Shown here one piece after another: positions 1 through 12,900 of a stretch of DNA of 64,000 bases. Source of the DNA: Beroe forskalii (taxonomy: Eukaryota > Ctenophora > Nuda > Beroida > Beroidae); the NCBI GenBank assembly GCA_011033025.1, contig WFMF01000549.1, forward strand, positions 1 to 64,000, written 5' to 3'. The notes beneath the pieces were generated by a model that was not told the origin of the DNA, did no database searches, and saw nothing but the letters and a program-made list of their open reading frames with translations. Each line of letters opens with the position of its first letter. The first letter of the stretch is position 1. The position numbers and the translations under genes were made by a program.

Positions 1-151
1 TTGCTGCTCGTGAGCACCGCTCTTTTACCATAACGACATATCGTGCAGCCGCGATGCATTCATGTTATACAAACCATCACGCTTCGAATCCATGCGCGGG
101 ATATTTTCAGCGCGCGCGATAATTAGTTACGACGCATCGACTATTACCATT

Positions 152-222
152 ATGGTGGAGCCTTATTTTGCCTCTTCTCTGAAGAGGCGCGCTTGCGCGC
201 GCAAAATAAGGCTCCGTAACAT
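152..222. repeat. Short palindromic element
   Basis: The left arm GGAGCCTTATTTTG and the right arm CAAAATAAGGCTCC are inverted copies, with a CG-rich loop containing GCGCGCTTGCGCGCG. It looks like a small foldback or MITE. A related GCGCGC-bearing palindrome lies at 21680-21775. Confidence 0.5.
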
Positions 223-227
223 GGAGT

Positions 228-790
228 AAGTTCCAAGATCTACATCCAGTTCCACGATCCTGTTCCAAGATCTAAATCCTGTTCCACGATCTTGTTCCGG
301 TTCCAAGATCCTGTTCCAAGATCTAAATCCAGTTCTACGATCCTGTTCCACGATCTTGTTCCGGCTCCATGATCCTGTTCCAAGATCTAAATCCAGTTCT
401 GATCCTGTTCCACGATCTTGTTCCGGTTCCATGATCCTGTTCCAAGATCTAAATCCAGTTCGGTTCCACGATCCTGTTCCCTAAACGATCTTGTTCGGCT
501 GCCCATGATCCTGTTCCAAGATCTAAATCCAGTTCTACGATCCTGTTCCACGATCTTGTTCCGGTTCCATGATCCTGTTCCAAGATCTAAATCCAGTTCT
601 GATCCTGCTCACGATCTTGTTCCGGCTCCATGATCTTGTTCTAAGATCTAAATCCTGTTCCACGATCTTGTTCCGGTTCCATGATCTTGTTCTAAGATCT
701 AAATCCAGTTCTACGATCTTGTTCTAAGATCTAAATCCAGTTTTACGATCTTGTTCTAAGATCTAAGTTCCGGTTCCGTTCTTGTTCTTA
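228..790. repeat. Degenerate minisatellite of GTTCC/AGATC modules
   Basis: About 560 bp are built from 11-12 base modules such as GTTCCAAGATCTAAATCC, GTTCTACGATC and GTTCCACGATCTTGTTCCG, in variable order. Open frames across it are only a by-product of the repeat and are not called as genes. Confidence 0.85.
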
Positions 791-1240
791 AATAGCTATA
801 AAAATTAAAATTATTTTAAAAAATGGGAAAACTACGTTGTGCGCGCACAAAATAAGTTGAAAATTTCATGAATAAATAAGTGGTGCCGTGAAAAAAAAGT
901 GGGGCAAAAAATGACGTCACTCAGCCCCGTTTACATGGGAGACATACCGGGAAGGGAGCATGTCCCGTAGGGAAGCGCGCGGCGCGGCGCGTACACACAC
1001 CTATAGCTATGCGGGCCCGGGCTTAGGAAGGGTCACGGCTGTCAACGGCCGACGACCAGACGTCGGGCATTTAGTAATACGCTTAATTGAGCTTGTTGGT
1101 TGATGGGTCAATTTCAAATTGATAAACTGAATTTTCGTGCAAACCTGCTTGATAACATGCAAAAGTAGTCAAGCAGGCTCTGCTTTGTGTTACTATAATT
1201 AAGTAAAAACTCTTGCAAAAATATTCACACTGCTGAGGTG
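791..1240. other. Repeat-rich stretch without a gene
   Basis: No coding signal was seen. A CG-rich piece at about 975-1030, with CACACCTATAGCTATGCGGG followed by CTTAGGAAG, resembles the sequence near 38905-38930, so it belongs to a dispersed family. Confidence 0.4.
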
Positions 1241-1261
1241 CATGTATAGTACGTAGGTAGG

Positions 1262-2925
1262 TTGATCGAATGGATTTGGTTGATGGATCAGCTTCAGTCT
1301 TCAATGCTTCACAGGCTTCTCACTAAGTTGGAAAATTATGGCATCAAAGGCTCAACACTATCTATTTTAAAGGACTTCCTAAGTGAACGAACTTTACGTA
1401 CTTGTGTTAGGGGAAACTATTCATCTTTAAGAAAAGTACTATCTGGAGTGCCTCAGGGCTCAGTCTTGGGTCCCTTGTTATTTATTCTATATATTAATGA
1501 TCTTCCTGACATTATCAATAATCTAACAAAGTTATTTGCTGATGACTTGAAGTTAATTGTAAATGCAAGCAGTGATAACCAAGAAACTGTTGACATTGAT
1601 CTTAAATCACTTGAAAACTGGGAATCTTTGTGGCTTCTTAAGTTTAATACTAAGAAATGCAAAGTCATGCATTTGATTATAATAATAACTCCCTTGAATG
1701 AATATAGAATAGATGAAATTGTTTTAGATAGTGTGCAATCTGAGAAAGATCTTGGAATTGTTGTGAATAACCAATTAAAATGGAAAGACAACATTAACTC
1801 TTGTATTAAAGATGCTAATAAAATGATTGCTTGGGTAACTAGAAACATGCTTACTCGTGATCCAGCTATTTTAAATCGTATCTATAAAACAATGATAAGA
1901 CCAAAGTTAGAGTATTGTGTTCAAATTTGGAACACAAGTATTTGCCATGGAAACTGGTCAACTATTTTAGAGCTTGAATCTGTACAGCGTAGATTTACAA
2001 GATTAGTTGATGATATTGGACTTTTACCATATAGTGAGCGTTTGAAGAAGCTTAATCTTACAACATTAGGTGAAAGGAGATTAAGAGGTGACCTTATTGA
2101 AACATATAAAATATTAAATGATAAAGTTCAATATGGTGAAAATATATTTAGACTTGGTAGGTCAGGAAAGAACATTTTACATAAAAGTGTTAAATCTAGT
2201 GTTTCTGATATTTGCAAATTAAGAGCTCATTTTCTGCCTGAAAGGGTTCGTAATTACTGGAATAAGCTACCAAACTATGTTAAGTCTTCAAATGATGTGA
2301 ATGCATTTAAGAGTAATTTGGAAGTTTTCAAGAATGAATGTTTACATGAAAATGCTGACAACTATTGGCAAGTTTCAAATCTTATATTAGACAAGATTGA
2401 AGGAGTTGGTTATCTAGAAAATAAATCGAAGTTTAATAACTTTTTGATGGAAAACAAATATATTGCAAAGAGAAAAGGTATTAACACCTATAGCAGACCA
2501 AGTACTATTGCATAGTTAGCAGGTGTCTTTATATTTGTTTATTGACAGTAGTTTTTTTAGGTATTTATGATAAAATCAGTTTTGTTATTTTCACTGGTTT
2601 TGCTTATTAGCATTTTGGATTCTAACTATGGCTCAATTATTTATTTCAGTCATTTATTTATTATTGTACCACTTTTTAATTCAAGCAGGGTCAATTAACT
2701 TATTATGTTCATCTTTATTTCTATTTTCACAATTCTGACTTTAGACTGGGGGTACCTTGTGAAGGTATGAAATAATAGTGAAGTATTAGATTGTGGAATT
2801 TTTATTCTATTTTGGACACCTTGGATATAAGGTGTGGAAACGAATGATGAAGTTTATTAGCTTATTTTAATAGAGTTAATCGAGTTACTTTATAGTAAAA
2901 TCATTATATTATTATTATTATTAAC
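1262..2925 (+). mobile_element. 5'-truncated LINE (CR1/L2-like) reverse transcriptase
   Basis: An open frame to 2515 (about 417 codons) encodes the back half of a non-LTR reverse transcriptase. Visible motifs are SGVPQGSVLGPLLFILYIND, the catalytic FADD box, a KKCKVMH thumb-proximal motif and the C-terminal RRLRGDLIETYKIL segment typical of CR1/Rex-like LINEs. The endonuclease and the front of the RT are missing, as expected for 5'-truncated insertion. The frame is intact over the retained part, so the copy is fairly young. About 400 bp of 3' UTR follow, ending in an ATT/TTA microsatellite at 2909-2925, a common LINE 3' tail. The first about 12 codons do not align with RT and may be flank. 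Family assignment is from motif recall, not a search. Confidence 0.85.
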
Positions 2926-3115
2926 TGAGGTGTTTCACACAGAAAATCTTTTAGCTAGTATGGAAAAGAAAACCTGTAATATTGCTTATTCAACCATGAT
3001 CAACTCATTTGGGACCAGTAAAACACACCAGTCATTCTTATGTAGTTGATTGATCCTCCAAATCCATTTGCTTGACCCATGTATTATACATGTGCCTTAT
3101 TCTTTACATTAGCTC

Positions 3116-4160
3116 ATGTTCAAACGTCTCAAACTAGATTGGTTTAGCAGTATTGAATCGATTCTTAAAACTGACACATGCTACTCTGCTGATCATGTAA
3201 CATCATACATCACCCTCATCAAGAACAAACCATTTCAACGAATCCATCCACAAGAAACACATCAATCACAAACAGTACACAAAACAGCTTCATAATTCAT
3301 CGTGGGATAAGGAAAATTCTACCAGCTCAAAAGCTCCAGCCTCTCCCAAGTGAACGGTTTTCAATAATACACATTATCAAATCCTTCAAAAAGCATTTCA
3401 GAGATGTCTGGGAAAGCAACATTAATATTTCCACCAAACTATCTTACTATAGGAGTTTTAAATTATCTTTTATGAAGGAACCCTACCTTGATCTTGTTGA
3501 TAACTGCAAAGATAGACATAACCTAACTAGACTCAGAATTAGTGCACATCACTTAGAAATTGAACGAGGCAGATACAGAAATGTACCAAAGGATAAAAGA
3601 ATCTGCCCCTGGTGTAAACTCTGTCTAGGCAGTGATATCATTGAAAATGAACATCATCTTTTGAATGAATGCGATCTCTACGCAACCAACAGATCCATCA
3701 CATCACAAAAATTATCCACTGCTCGTCAATCAAACATAACTTCAATCACCAACACAATCCATTTGCTCCCGGTCATTAAGGAAGAAGGAGGTGTAACTGT
3801 GGAAGAAAATGCACACTTTTTTCAGACTCTTGCACGTTTCATAACTATTTGCTTCAAGCGCCGTAAAAAGTTTCAAGAGTCACTTAACTCTACAGGTGAG
3901 TAATGTTCGCGAACTGAGTGAATATAAATCGAGATTAACATCAGCGTCTCTATAGCAACTGCCACACCACAGCGCGCCACCATAGCATGAAGAGCTAGCT
4001 AACGATTATGCAGCCAAATTATGACAGATCAGCTGGAAATCTGAACATGATATCTACAGTTATAGACTAGGATATTAGATATATTTATTCTTTTGACATT
4101 ACAATGTAATAAAAAGTATTAATTTGTAATCCTTGTAATCCTTGTAATCCTTGTTCAAGC
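3116..4160 (+). mobile_element. 3' fragment of a second LINE
   Basis: From about 3360 a frame reads through SFKKHFRDVWESN and then MKEPYLDLVDNC, LTRLRISAHHLEIERGRY and ICPWCKLC...IENEHHLLNECDLY, ending at 3903. This is the zinc-binding C-terminal region that follows the RT in a widespread class of animal non-LTR elements. The RT itself is absent. The 3' side ends near 4126-4158 in about three copies of GTAATCCTT, the kind of short tandem tail that CR1/L2-type elements leave. It is a separate, older fragment than the one at 1.3 kb. Confidence 0.65.
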
Positions 4161-6100
4161 ACTTAAAATGTCAGATGTCATTCAATCAACTGGCATCTAT
4201 GCTGGCCCTGTACCTTTTACAGACATTTCATCAAAAACAAATGCTTGTAAAATACTTGTATGTCCAATACCTAGCAATGCATGTCTACATAAACACACAG
4301 GAATGAATTATCTCCAACCACTTCAGTGCTTCAAACTACCTATTCAAGAGCTTTAATACACATTGATTTTTTTCTTTAGGCATAATTTCTGAGGCTGTTC
4401 CTGGCCAGTTTAAAGCGTATCTGAGAAATTGTTACTCTGCAAGCTGTAGATTTACTTGAAAAATTTTAAACAGTCAGGTTTTAAGTGCTAATTTTCATAG
4501 TTCTTGATTTTTGACATAATAAGGAAGCCTTAGATCTCAAACCAAGCTTTCATGCTTTCATGAGCTAGATTATACTGCCATTTTAGTCATGCATTATCAA
4601 CCCATTGAATAAAGATGTCGATGGATCTGATAGACATCCATAACAGATCTGCTTAGATTAGCAAAGTAGAAATTGCTCCATATCAAAGTTAATCTAATCT
4701 TCTAATAAGAGTTCAATTATAGCTCATCTCATGAAAAAAGGGCATTATTTTTTTTAAGATTGATTAGGCTGTTTATTGTACAAAGCAGAATGATTAGGCT
4801 GATAATCTTCAAATCTAAGGCTGGCATTGGAGTCTACTATCCCATTGGATCTTCCTGCACAATTTGATATCTTGGAATGGTAATGTGATGCCTAAGCAGT
4901 AGATTAGAATTTAACAATTATTGTCAATGTATTATTGACATGAAACACCTTTCAGGTCTGTATGCATTTCAAAGTTGTACACTTGTCCCCTTTTAACCAG
5001 TCATCCTACAAATGATCTGTTCTGGTGTTATTGCAAATCCAAAAGAGGGTGCAATTTAAATATCAGTTTACATGCTCCCACTCAAGAAGGTGTCCCTAAT
5101 AACAGGCATGTCTTAGTAACCAGTACACATAACATAGGGGTATCTGGTTACACTGTGGCAGCACTAGGGCGAACCTCTCATGGGTATCATCAAACTGCCA
5201 TCGCACTAATGCTATGTGAATGATAAGTATCCATTAATGCTCATTTCTAGTTTACCTAATAATGTACATAATTACATATTTATGTGGGACAATAATTCTG
5301 GGGACTGAAAACAAAATTATGCTTTTTTGTTGTTGTTTTTTTGTTTCTTAAAATCCCTAAATTTTGTTCCACATATTCATATTTTTTGAAGATACTCAAA
5401 CCTTGGGCATACATAGATTTTAGGTAAATGGTGTATGTAAGTGAATCGTTTATTCTAAAATACAGATAGTGGATACATTAGGTAGACTGTAACCATGGCA
5501 ATTTCTGGTGATGTTACAGTGATGTTACCGTTGCCATGACAACCATGGTGTTTCTGAAATCTCCTGCTGTGTTAGATTAGTTATTACTATCAAGCTGCTA
5601 ACTTGATTGAGTAAACATTTCCGTGACTTCTTCTTATATTACAGTCTAACTCTGCTGTCTTCAATGAAATGTGTAACATCGATAGCACTGTGTTTGTTTA
5701 GCACATGATAGGTGTCACAACTCGCATTTAGAATGGCATTTAGAATACACCGAGGTTAATCTGAAATATTGAGGTCTTGACACCACTAAGATAGTACTAG
5801 TACCATGAGTATTGGGCTGATTACAGAGGACAGATCATGTTTTGCAATGATCGGAGGTCACTGGGACCTGCTTAGTGCAAGTAAATTGAGCAAAATTCGT
5901 GTTTTTTTAACTGTGAACGGTGACAGCATGCAATGCATTACACAATGTAAAATCTCTTGCATGAGTGGGCATGACGTGTAACTTACTACTTATTATGCTG
6001 GATTATATTGATCAGGATGTTTTATGAATAGTTTATTTATCATAACGTAATTTAACAATTTATCGAATATAGCTGTGCTGGACTTTGCTTACGTTGAATC
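4160..6100. other. Intergenic AT-rich DNA
   Basis: Only short unsupported open frames occur here (4168-4356, 4975-5223). No domain, splice structure or repeat array was recognised. Confidence 0.4.
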
Positions 6101-6112
6101 TTCTGTTAGCAG

Positions 6113-6152
6113 GGGAGATGGAAGGGACCGTGTCTGGGATCCTCAGAAAACA
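6113..6152 (+). other. Possible small upstream exon
   Basis: A stretch is bounded by TTCTGTTAGCAG and a GTATCAG donor and contains ATGGAAGGGACCGTGTCTGG. It could be a 5' exon of the LRRC72 transcription unit, but joined to the 6953 exon its frame closes at once, so at most it would be 5' UTR. The support is weak. Confidence 0.15.
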
Positions 6153-6952
6153 GGTATCAGTTTCTATCTGATTTCATTTTGTAGGATTCATATACGTTCT
6201 TCTCACACCCATTGATATTTACATACAATGTACTAATATACCGGGTGTACACTGTATATCATACACAATACATTTCCTATTGTTCAGTATACACTTTACA
6301 CATGACATATTGCCATTTGCCCGGTAGTTCATGTGAAGGCTTTCTGGGCTGTGACTGACTAGCAATTAGTGTATGGACATTGGACACTGGACAGTATACG
6401 TCTAACTGTTCACACCTTTATTGAAAGTGACAAAATGCAATGGATTTGCTCGCTGACGATGTGTAAAGTAAGGCGTGTAATAAATTGAAATACGAAATGT
6501 TGGACAGTAGTTCTCCCTACAGTAATCATTGTTTATTGGATCACTGATTAATTGAGTAATTAGAATGATTGATACCTCTGTTGGGTATTTGCTGCCATCA
6601 TCTGTTGCGTATGGGCCAATCACAGTTATCGGTCAATGAGTTTGATCAATGATCATGACGTGTGCAAATGATGGTGCATATCATTTAATTATGATCGTAC
6701 AGTACATATCATTATCTAGATGGCTGTCACCATAGGTACACCATTGTATCATCTTATCATGAATGATAATATAATATTGCTACGTAATTAGGGTACAGTA
6801 TAAGGGTATGATTCGCTAATTAATCCTGTGATTTGCCCTCCTGTGAGGGGCACATGATGGTACAATGCCTGGTTGCCTGATATTAAATTTGTTGATTTTT
6901 CATCTTTACTTCTCGCGTTGTATTTCTCTCATTTGTTAGATTCTAATAAACT

Positions 6953-9900
6953 ATGTCCAAGTCGTCGCCTCAGAGTAAACCGAAGTCACAGAAGTTTGTC
7001 AAGGAATCTGAGGGAGCTTCCACGACTAAAGTTGGATTTGGAAGAGGAAAGGAGAACAATGCACAACTTGTGGAGAAGGTACCTATAAGTGAAAGATTAA
7101 GCCTTTTTCAAGCTGTTTATAGCACACTTTGGAATTAAATTGCATTATTCCTGTGCTGTTGAAACAGATAAAAATTATGTTATCATTCCGTACTTTTTCT
7201 TGAATTGTAAGTTATTTTCTACTCAATCAAATTCGGATAACTCACGACACTACGCTTCACCTTGACCCAGGATATAGAGAAGCAGTTAACACGGCAAGGC
7301 ATCCGACGTAACACTGACGTAGTGGAGTTGTACCTGGCTAATTCCCGCTATGTGGAGATTCCCTCTCTACACGAGTACAAGGCACTACATGTGCTCTGGC
7401 TCAATGCCAACAAGGTACGTAATCTGGGGTAACAGTTTAAACCTGAGTGATTATTGTTAGTTAGACAATAGTTCAACATGGTATCAATGTACCTAATAGT
7501 TTAGTTTGGCATTTCAACATAACTATGATAGTTGCATCTGGCTAGTGGCCACTTGCAATCTTCTCTCAAATTGAAGTATACAATTCACTATGTCTCTGGC
7601 CCAGCCCCTGACATGTTCCTATGATTTGCCTAAATTTTCTCTATTTGTACTACCTTCTTCTTGGCTCTTGCCTCAATTTGCTCCTGATATTTAACAGCAG
7701 AATGTTACCTGCCTCAGATTTACAAGGTAGACTTCCTGAAGAATAACTATCAGATTACGGAGCTGTACCTCCAACAGAACATGATAGTCAGCATTGCTGG
7801 GGCTCTCAAACACCTCTCATGCTTACAGGTACTCCATCAATACTGTACCTGTTATCTTAATTTAAATTCTTATTTCTTATTCAACTCGAAATTATAATTT
7901 TACAATTTTACCCGTGACCAATAAGAATCTGGAAATTTGAAAAAAGGACTGGGCGTATCGTAGAATTTCCGAAAACTGAAAAGCAGTAGTTCTTGTAACT
8001 ATATACTCGAAGTCAGACCAAGGCAGTCAAAATACGTGAAATTTGCTGAATAGTAGTGTCCGAGCTCAAATTAGCATCCTTTTTATTTCCTATCATTTCA
8101 AAGAATATTTGGAAAATTATTTCCTATCAGTCAGTTAGTAAAAATCAAATCTTTTGACGATTCTCTGGAACATAAATCAAATCTTTTTTCAGGTCTCTGG
8201 AACACAAATTCTGATTCCCCATTTAACAGTGACAGTTAGTAAAATGTATTTCAGATTCTGATGCTGCACGCTAACCAACTGACGTGTTCTCAAGATACTG
8301 TCAATGAGCTCAAGAACATGCTCAGCTTGCACACCCTCAGTAAGTACCTAAAGCTCAGCTTGTACACCCTCAGTAAGTACCTTATTCTCAGCTTGCACAC
8401 CCTCAGTAAGTACCTAATGCTCAGCTTGCACACCCTCAGTAAGTACCTAATGCTCAGCTTGCACACCCTCAGTAAGTACCTTATTCTCAGCTTGTACACC
8501 CTCAGTAAGTACCTAATGCTCAGCTTGCACACCCTCAGTAAGTACCTAATGCTCAGCTTGCACACCCTCAGTAAGTAACTATTGCTCAGCTTGCACACCC
8601 TCAGTAAGTGCCTAATGCGCAGCTTCTACACCCTCAGTAAGTACCTAATGCTCGCCTTGCACACCCTCAGTAAGTACCTTATGCTCAGCTTGCACACCCT
8701 CAGTAAGTACGTACTTGAGAGCTGATTAACACCTCTTGATTTATTGCGTGGGACTTGTAAAAAATACATAGACCCTGACCTATGACATTTTATTTCTTTG
8801 TTGGTTGCATGAAAGTATTCCAATGAACTCTGGGTGACCTACATTTTCAATACATCTACAGGCATGGAGTCTCATGCCAATAACTATACTTCAGTATTTA
8901 TATGAGAAACTGTTGCTATGGCAACGTGATTATTCAAAGCATACTCCCCGAATTTAACCGTGATGAAAATGACCTTTTATCCCTTGGAATAACTATGTAA
9001 GTATAGAATAATGTGTATACCATGCCATGATACCAAATCAGACAATCGTGTTGGGCTATTCAAGAAAATGCTACAATAAAGATTTCTAGATTACAGAACT
9101 TTTAATCTAGTAAAGAAGTAATATCATGATGAGTTCAGTGTAAAATTTCATTCATCCACACTTTAGACTGCAGACTTTATTAAAACTCCAGTGTCTTATA
9201 TCATGAATTATATACTAAAATGAATTCCAAAACAATGATAATGCTACCTCGCAGCATGCATGTCAGAACCACTTCTTAAAAGTAATAATGATGATTATAA
9301 TCTCGTATCTCTGGCTCTACACTGCATATTATAATAGAAAAGTTAAAATTGTAATGATAAAACTCATGAAAAGTCAAATGAATAGCAAGCAGTCGACCTA
9401 GACATATGTATTGCCATGATGCTAGCAAAGACTCGATTTTCAGCTATGTAAAGTTTTGTTTATAATAAAAACAAGAATAGTACTCGCTTTCCAATCGAGC
9501 TTGAAATTAAGCGTGGTCAAAATTAATTAAAGTGTTTTGATAAACGCGCAATCAACTACCTTGACATGAAACGTCAGACAAAGAAATGAAAACTTCAGAA
9601 AAGCAATGAAACCTCAGACAAAGCAATGAATGAATACCTAAATGAATGGCCCTCTGTAGTCTGTAGAACAGCATAAAAGCATAAAGTCCAACACAGGCAC
9701 AAACTTCCGTTTTGGGGTACTACAGATCATCATTTGCAGTTTTAGCTGTATGATTATAGTGCCGATCCAAACTGTATGTTTGTTGAATAAAATGTAGAAA
9801 ATCAGTTCAGCTATTGAGATTGACGATTTATAGAGTTACGTGTTTTTAGGAAAAATCATCAGTGACCTGATGTGGTGGTTGATATCAAGATATTTGGATG

Positions 9901-12900
9901 GATGGATTGATTTACCGGACAAAAATGTCAATAAATGCTTTTACGTACCTATTCTCTGCATTTCAATTTCATCCACAGCACCCCGGTCCATTTGAGGCGA
10001 CACTCCAAGTTTATTCCTGGTAAACGTTACCAGGCAGAGACTGAAGCCTTTGAAAGCTCCTCAGAATGTCCTCTTCAAGTATTAGCAGCGGATTGATGAT
10101 AGAGTTTGCAGGCAGAATTATGACACTAAAGAGAGAATACCAACCGGAAGTGTTAGACAGGTCCAGAATGTGAATAAGCCATACTAGGAAGAAAGACGCC
10201 CACGAAATAACATCTGTTACGATTAAGGTTGTTAACTTCCGTTGGATTTTCTTATTCCTTGCTACCACGAATTTGTTGTTTTGACCAGCTAAATTGGAAC
10301 TTTTGACCGTTATAATAGTAAGGAAAGCAGAACTGATTGTTATTATGACCACACAAACTACGTTACTAGTCAGGACTGTACCCAAAAACCAAATTTGAGG
10401 ATTTCCAGATTCTATGAAGTAATTGAACAGACAAAAACCATTACTTCCATAGAAGCCTATCTTCTTTCCAAAAACGTTTACATTGATGAACATATCATTC
10501 ACTAAGTTGCCAATAGAGTTCCAAGAAAATCCATGTTTTGACATTCTCCCATAGTAAGCTTCAATCACCAAAGAGAGGTGCTCTTTATCCAGAATTCCAA
10601 CAAATAAAGGGTTATTGTCGTATTTTATGGAGTGGACAAAATATGACTCAAAATGAGGAGCGAGCGGAATAAAAGATATCACAGCTGCAACAATGTATAT
10701 TGCACCAATACAAACTAGAATAGCTGTCTTGTTCCTCTTGGTAAGAGACTCCCGTGGTTTGTTCATTGATCTAGCACCCTTTGCCCGGTATACACTAAGA
10801 ACAGTCATGGAGTACAGAGAAACAAGAGATCCCAGAGTTGAAATTACTCCCAACCCTGTACATAAGTGACTAGTCACCCACTCAAACTGAGTTCTACAGG
10901 TGCTCTTGTTGAGATATTTGTCTGAGAACGCAACTAACAGGATGAAAACACCTTGCAATAGGTCACCAGATGACACCACAAGCACGAACAATTCATTTGT
11001 CATTGCTGTGGCTGTTTTCAGAGAGGAATACTTCTTCACGCCCCTGTATATGACGCAAAAATTGCAAAGTGTCGAGATAATGCCAAATACTAATGCTAGA
11101 ACGAACATTGCATTGTTTACAAATATCTTGACCTGGTTGTCACAATCAGTATTGCACTCGTCACTGTAGTCCAAACAGTCGAATTCCCCGTCACACTTTT
11201 TACCCTTAGCTATATACTCACCGGAGTCCAGACACTTGAAGTTATTGAAGCAGTTATCTTCATCAGAAGAATCCCCACAGTCATCATTTAAATCACACAC
11301 TTCCTCATATGGGATGCACCAACCATTATCACACTCAAAGACACTTTGTCCAAAAGATCTGCCACGGTTTTTGAAAGCCACAGACAACTCCTTGTTTCCT
11401 GTTATAGTCAGGACCCTGAACTTGTTCAGATTGCAAGATGTCTGGTTCAAGGGCTTCAAGTTAATCGGGCATTCAATATAATGGCTACAAAGCTTTTTAC
11501 ATGCAAGATGCAAATAAAGTTCCCCATAAACGCTATAACAATTAATTTGACCGGCATATTCAGGACTGAGAATGATGGCAGAATCTGTACACCATAAACT
11601 GTTGGTTCCTTCATCAGAACACTCTTAACACATGCTCCAATGGAGCGCTCTAGACTTCCGAGTCCAGGGTGGCAAAAGAATACCCGCCTGGAAAATGTTG
11701 ATGTGCCAATTTGGCCGGAAATCTTATATTGCCATCTTGACCTTTTACATAAAACCCGATCACAATTTGAAAAATCTGCACACAAATTGTCAACGAAGAG
11801 ATAGTTATCAGACTGTGGACACTTCAAGGAGGGTATATTATTGCAGGATTCTTGTTTCTTGTAGGAATAGATAGCTTTATCACCAGTACCACAATCCCTC
11901 AACCATGTATTTGATTCTTCATCAAACCCATCCATACAGTCCCATATCCCATCCATCACCCAGGACACTGGAATGGGCATATCAAGCTTGGTGTATGAAA
12001 ATCTCCTGACACAAGTTGTATAAGGTACAGTTACACTATCGCATATTGACGCCGTTTCGTCGGTACTGTCTGCACAGTCACTCGTTCCATCACACAGCTG
12101 ATGCTTGTGTACTTCACAGAAATTGCTGAAAGACACACATTTGGTGTCAATATTGTCGTCACACACGTTTTTATCCTCACATATTACGTACTCAGAAATG
12201 GTTGTCGGGTACCCATCTACATTGCAAATGAGAGGACTTATCGGAGAATTTGTGCAGTTCATTTGATCTCGATTATCAGAACAAACCTGAAACGCCACAT
12301 GTCTCTTTGATTTGTTTGGAGGGGAGCACTTGCTTTGAGGATGTAAACGTCGAGAAAAAGTATTCAAGAAACTTTCACAGGTGTCATCAGGATCGCATTC
12401 CAGTTCATCTCGTCTGTTCGCACAATGAGGTAACCTATCACAAATCCTGAAAGGTGGAATATACTCATATGGACCACGACAATTCCTTCGGATAAGAGAA
12501 TATTGCCCAACCCTGCAGATCATTCCGAAAATTGTGTGGTTGCCGTCGCTACATCTTGCCTCATCATAACAATCTTCACAATCACAGATCCTGTCACATA
12601 ATGATGTTTTGGGAACCCTCTGACCGTTTTCCATTCCAGGACATGGTCCACAATGAACCGTACTTTCTACTCCAATGTGATGAGAACACAGTCTTTCATC
12701 CACTGCAATACCATCCAAAGTGTTCAGGCAGTCAACTCGTCCATCACATCTGAATAGAGTTTCACCTTGATCTAAAGTAATGTTCGAACCATCAAGCCAC
12801 GTCCCTGCCCCTGGTAGCTTGTGACACAGTATGTCCCCACAAACCCCCTCTCCTGGGTGGATGACAATGTTACTGGATGCCCACTCGTCATGTCCACATG

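Noticed and set aside
163-633. Open frames with Glu/Asp/Arg/Gly or Phe/Pro/Ser repeats
   Set aside because: They are translations of the GTTCC/AGATC minisatellite on both strands, with no start context, domain or splice structure.
1262-2515. Retroviral or LTR element
   Set aside because: The polymerase motifs and the C-terminal RRLRGDLIETYKI segment are of the non-LTR LINE type; there are no LTRs, gag or protease.
8290-8823. Minus-strand open frames of YLLRVCKLS repeats
   Set aside because: Reverse reading of the 33-bp LRRC72 array; the sense strand explains the sequence.
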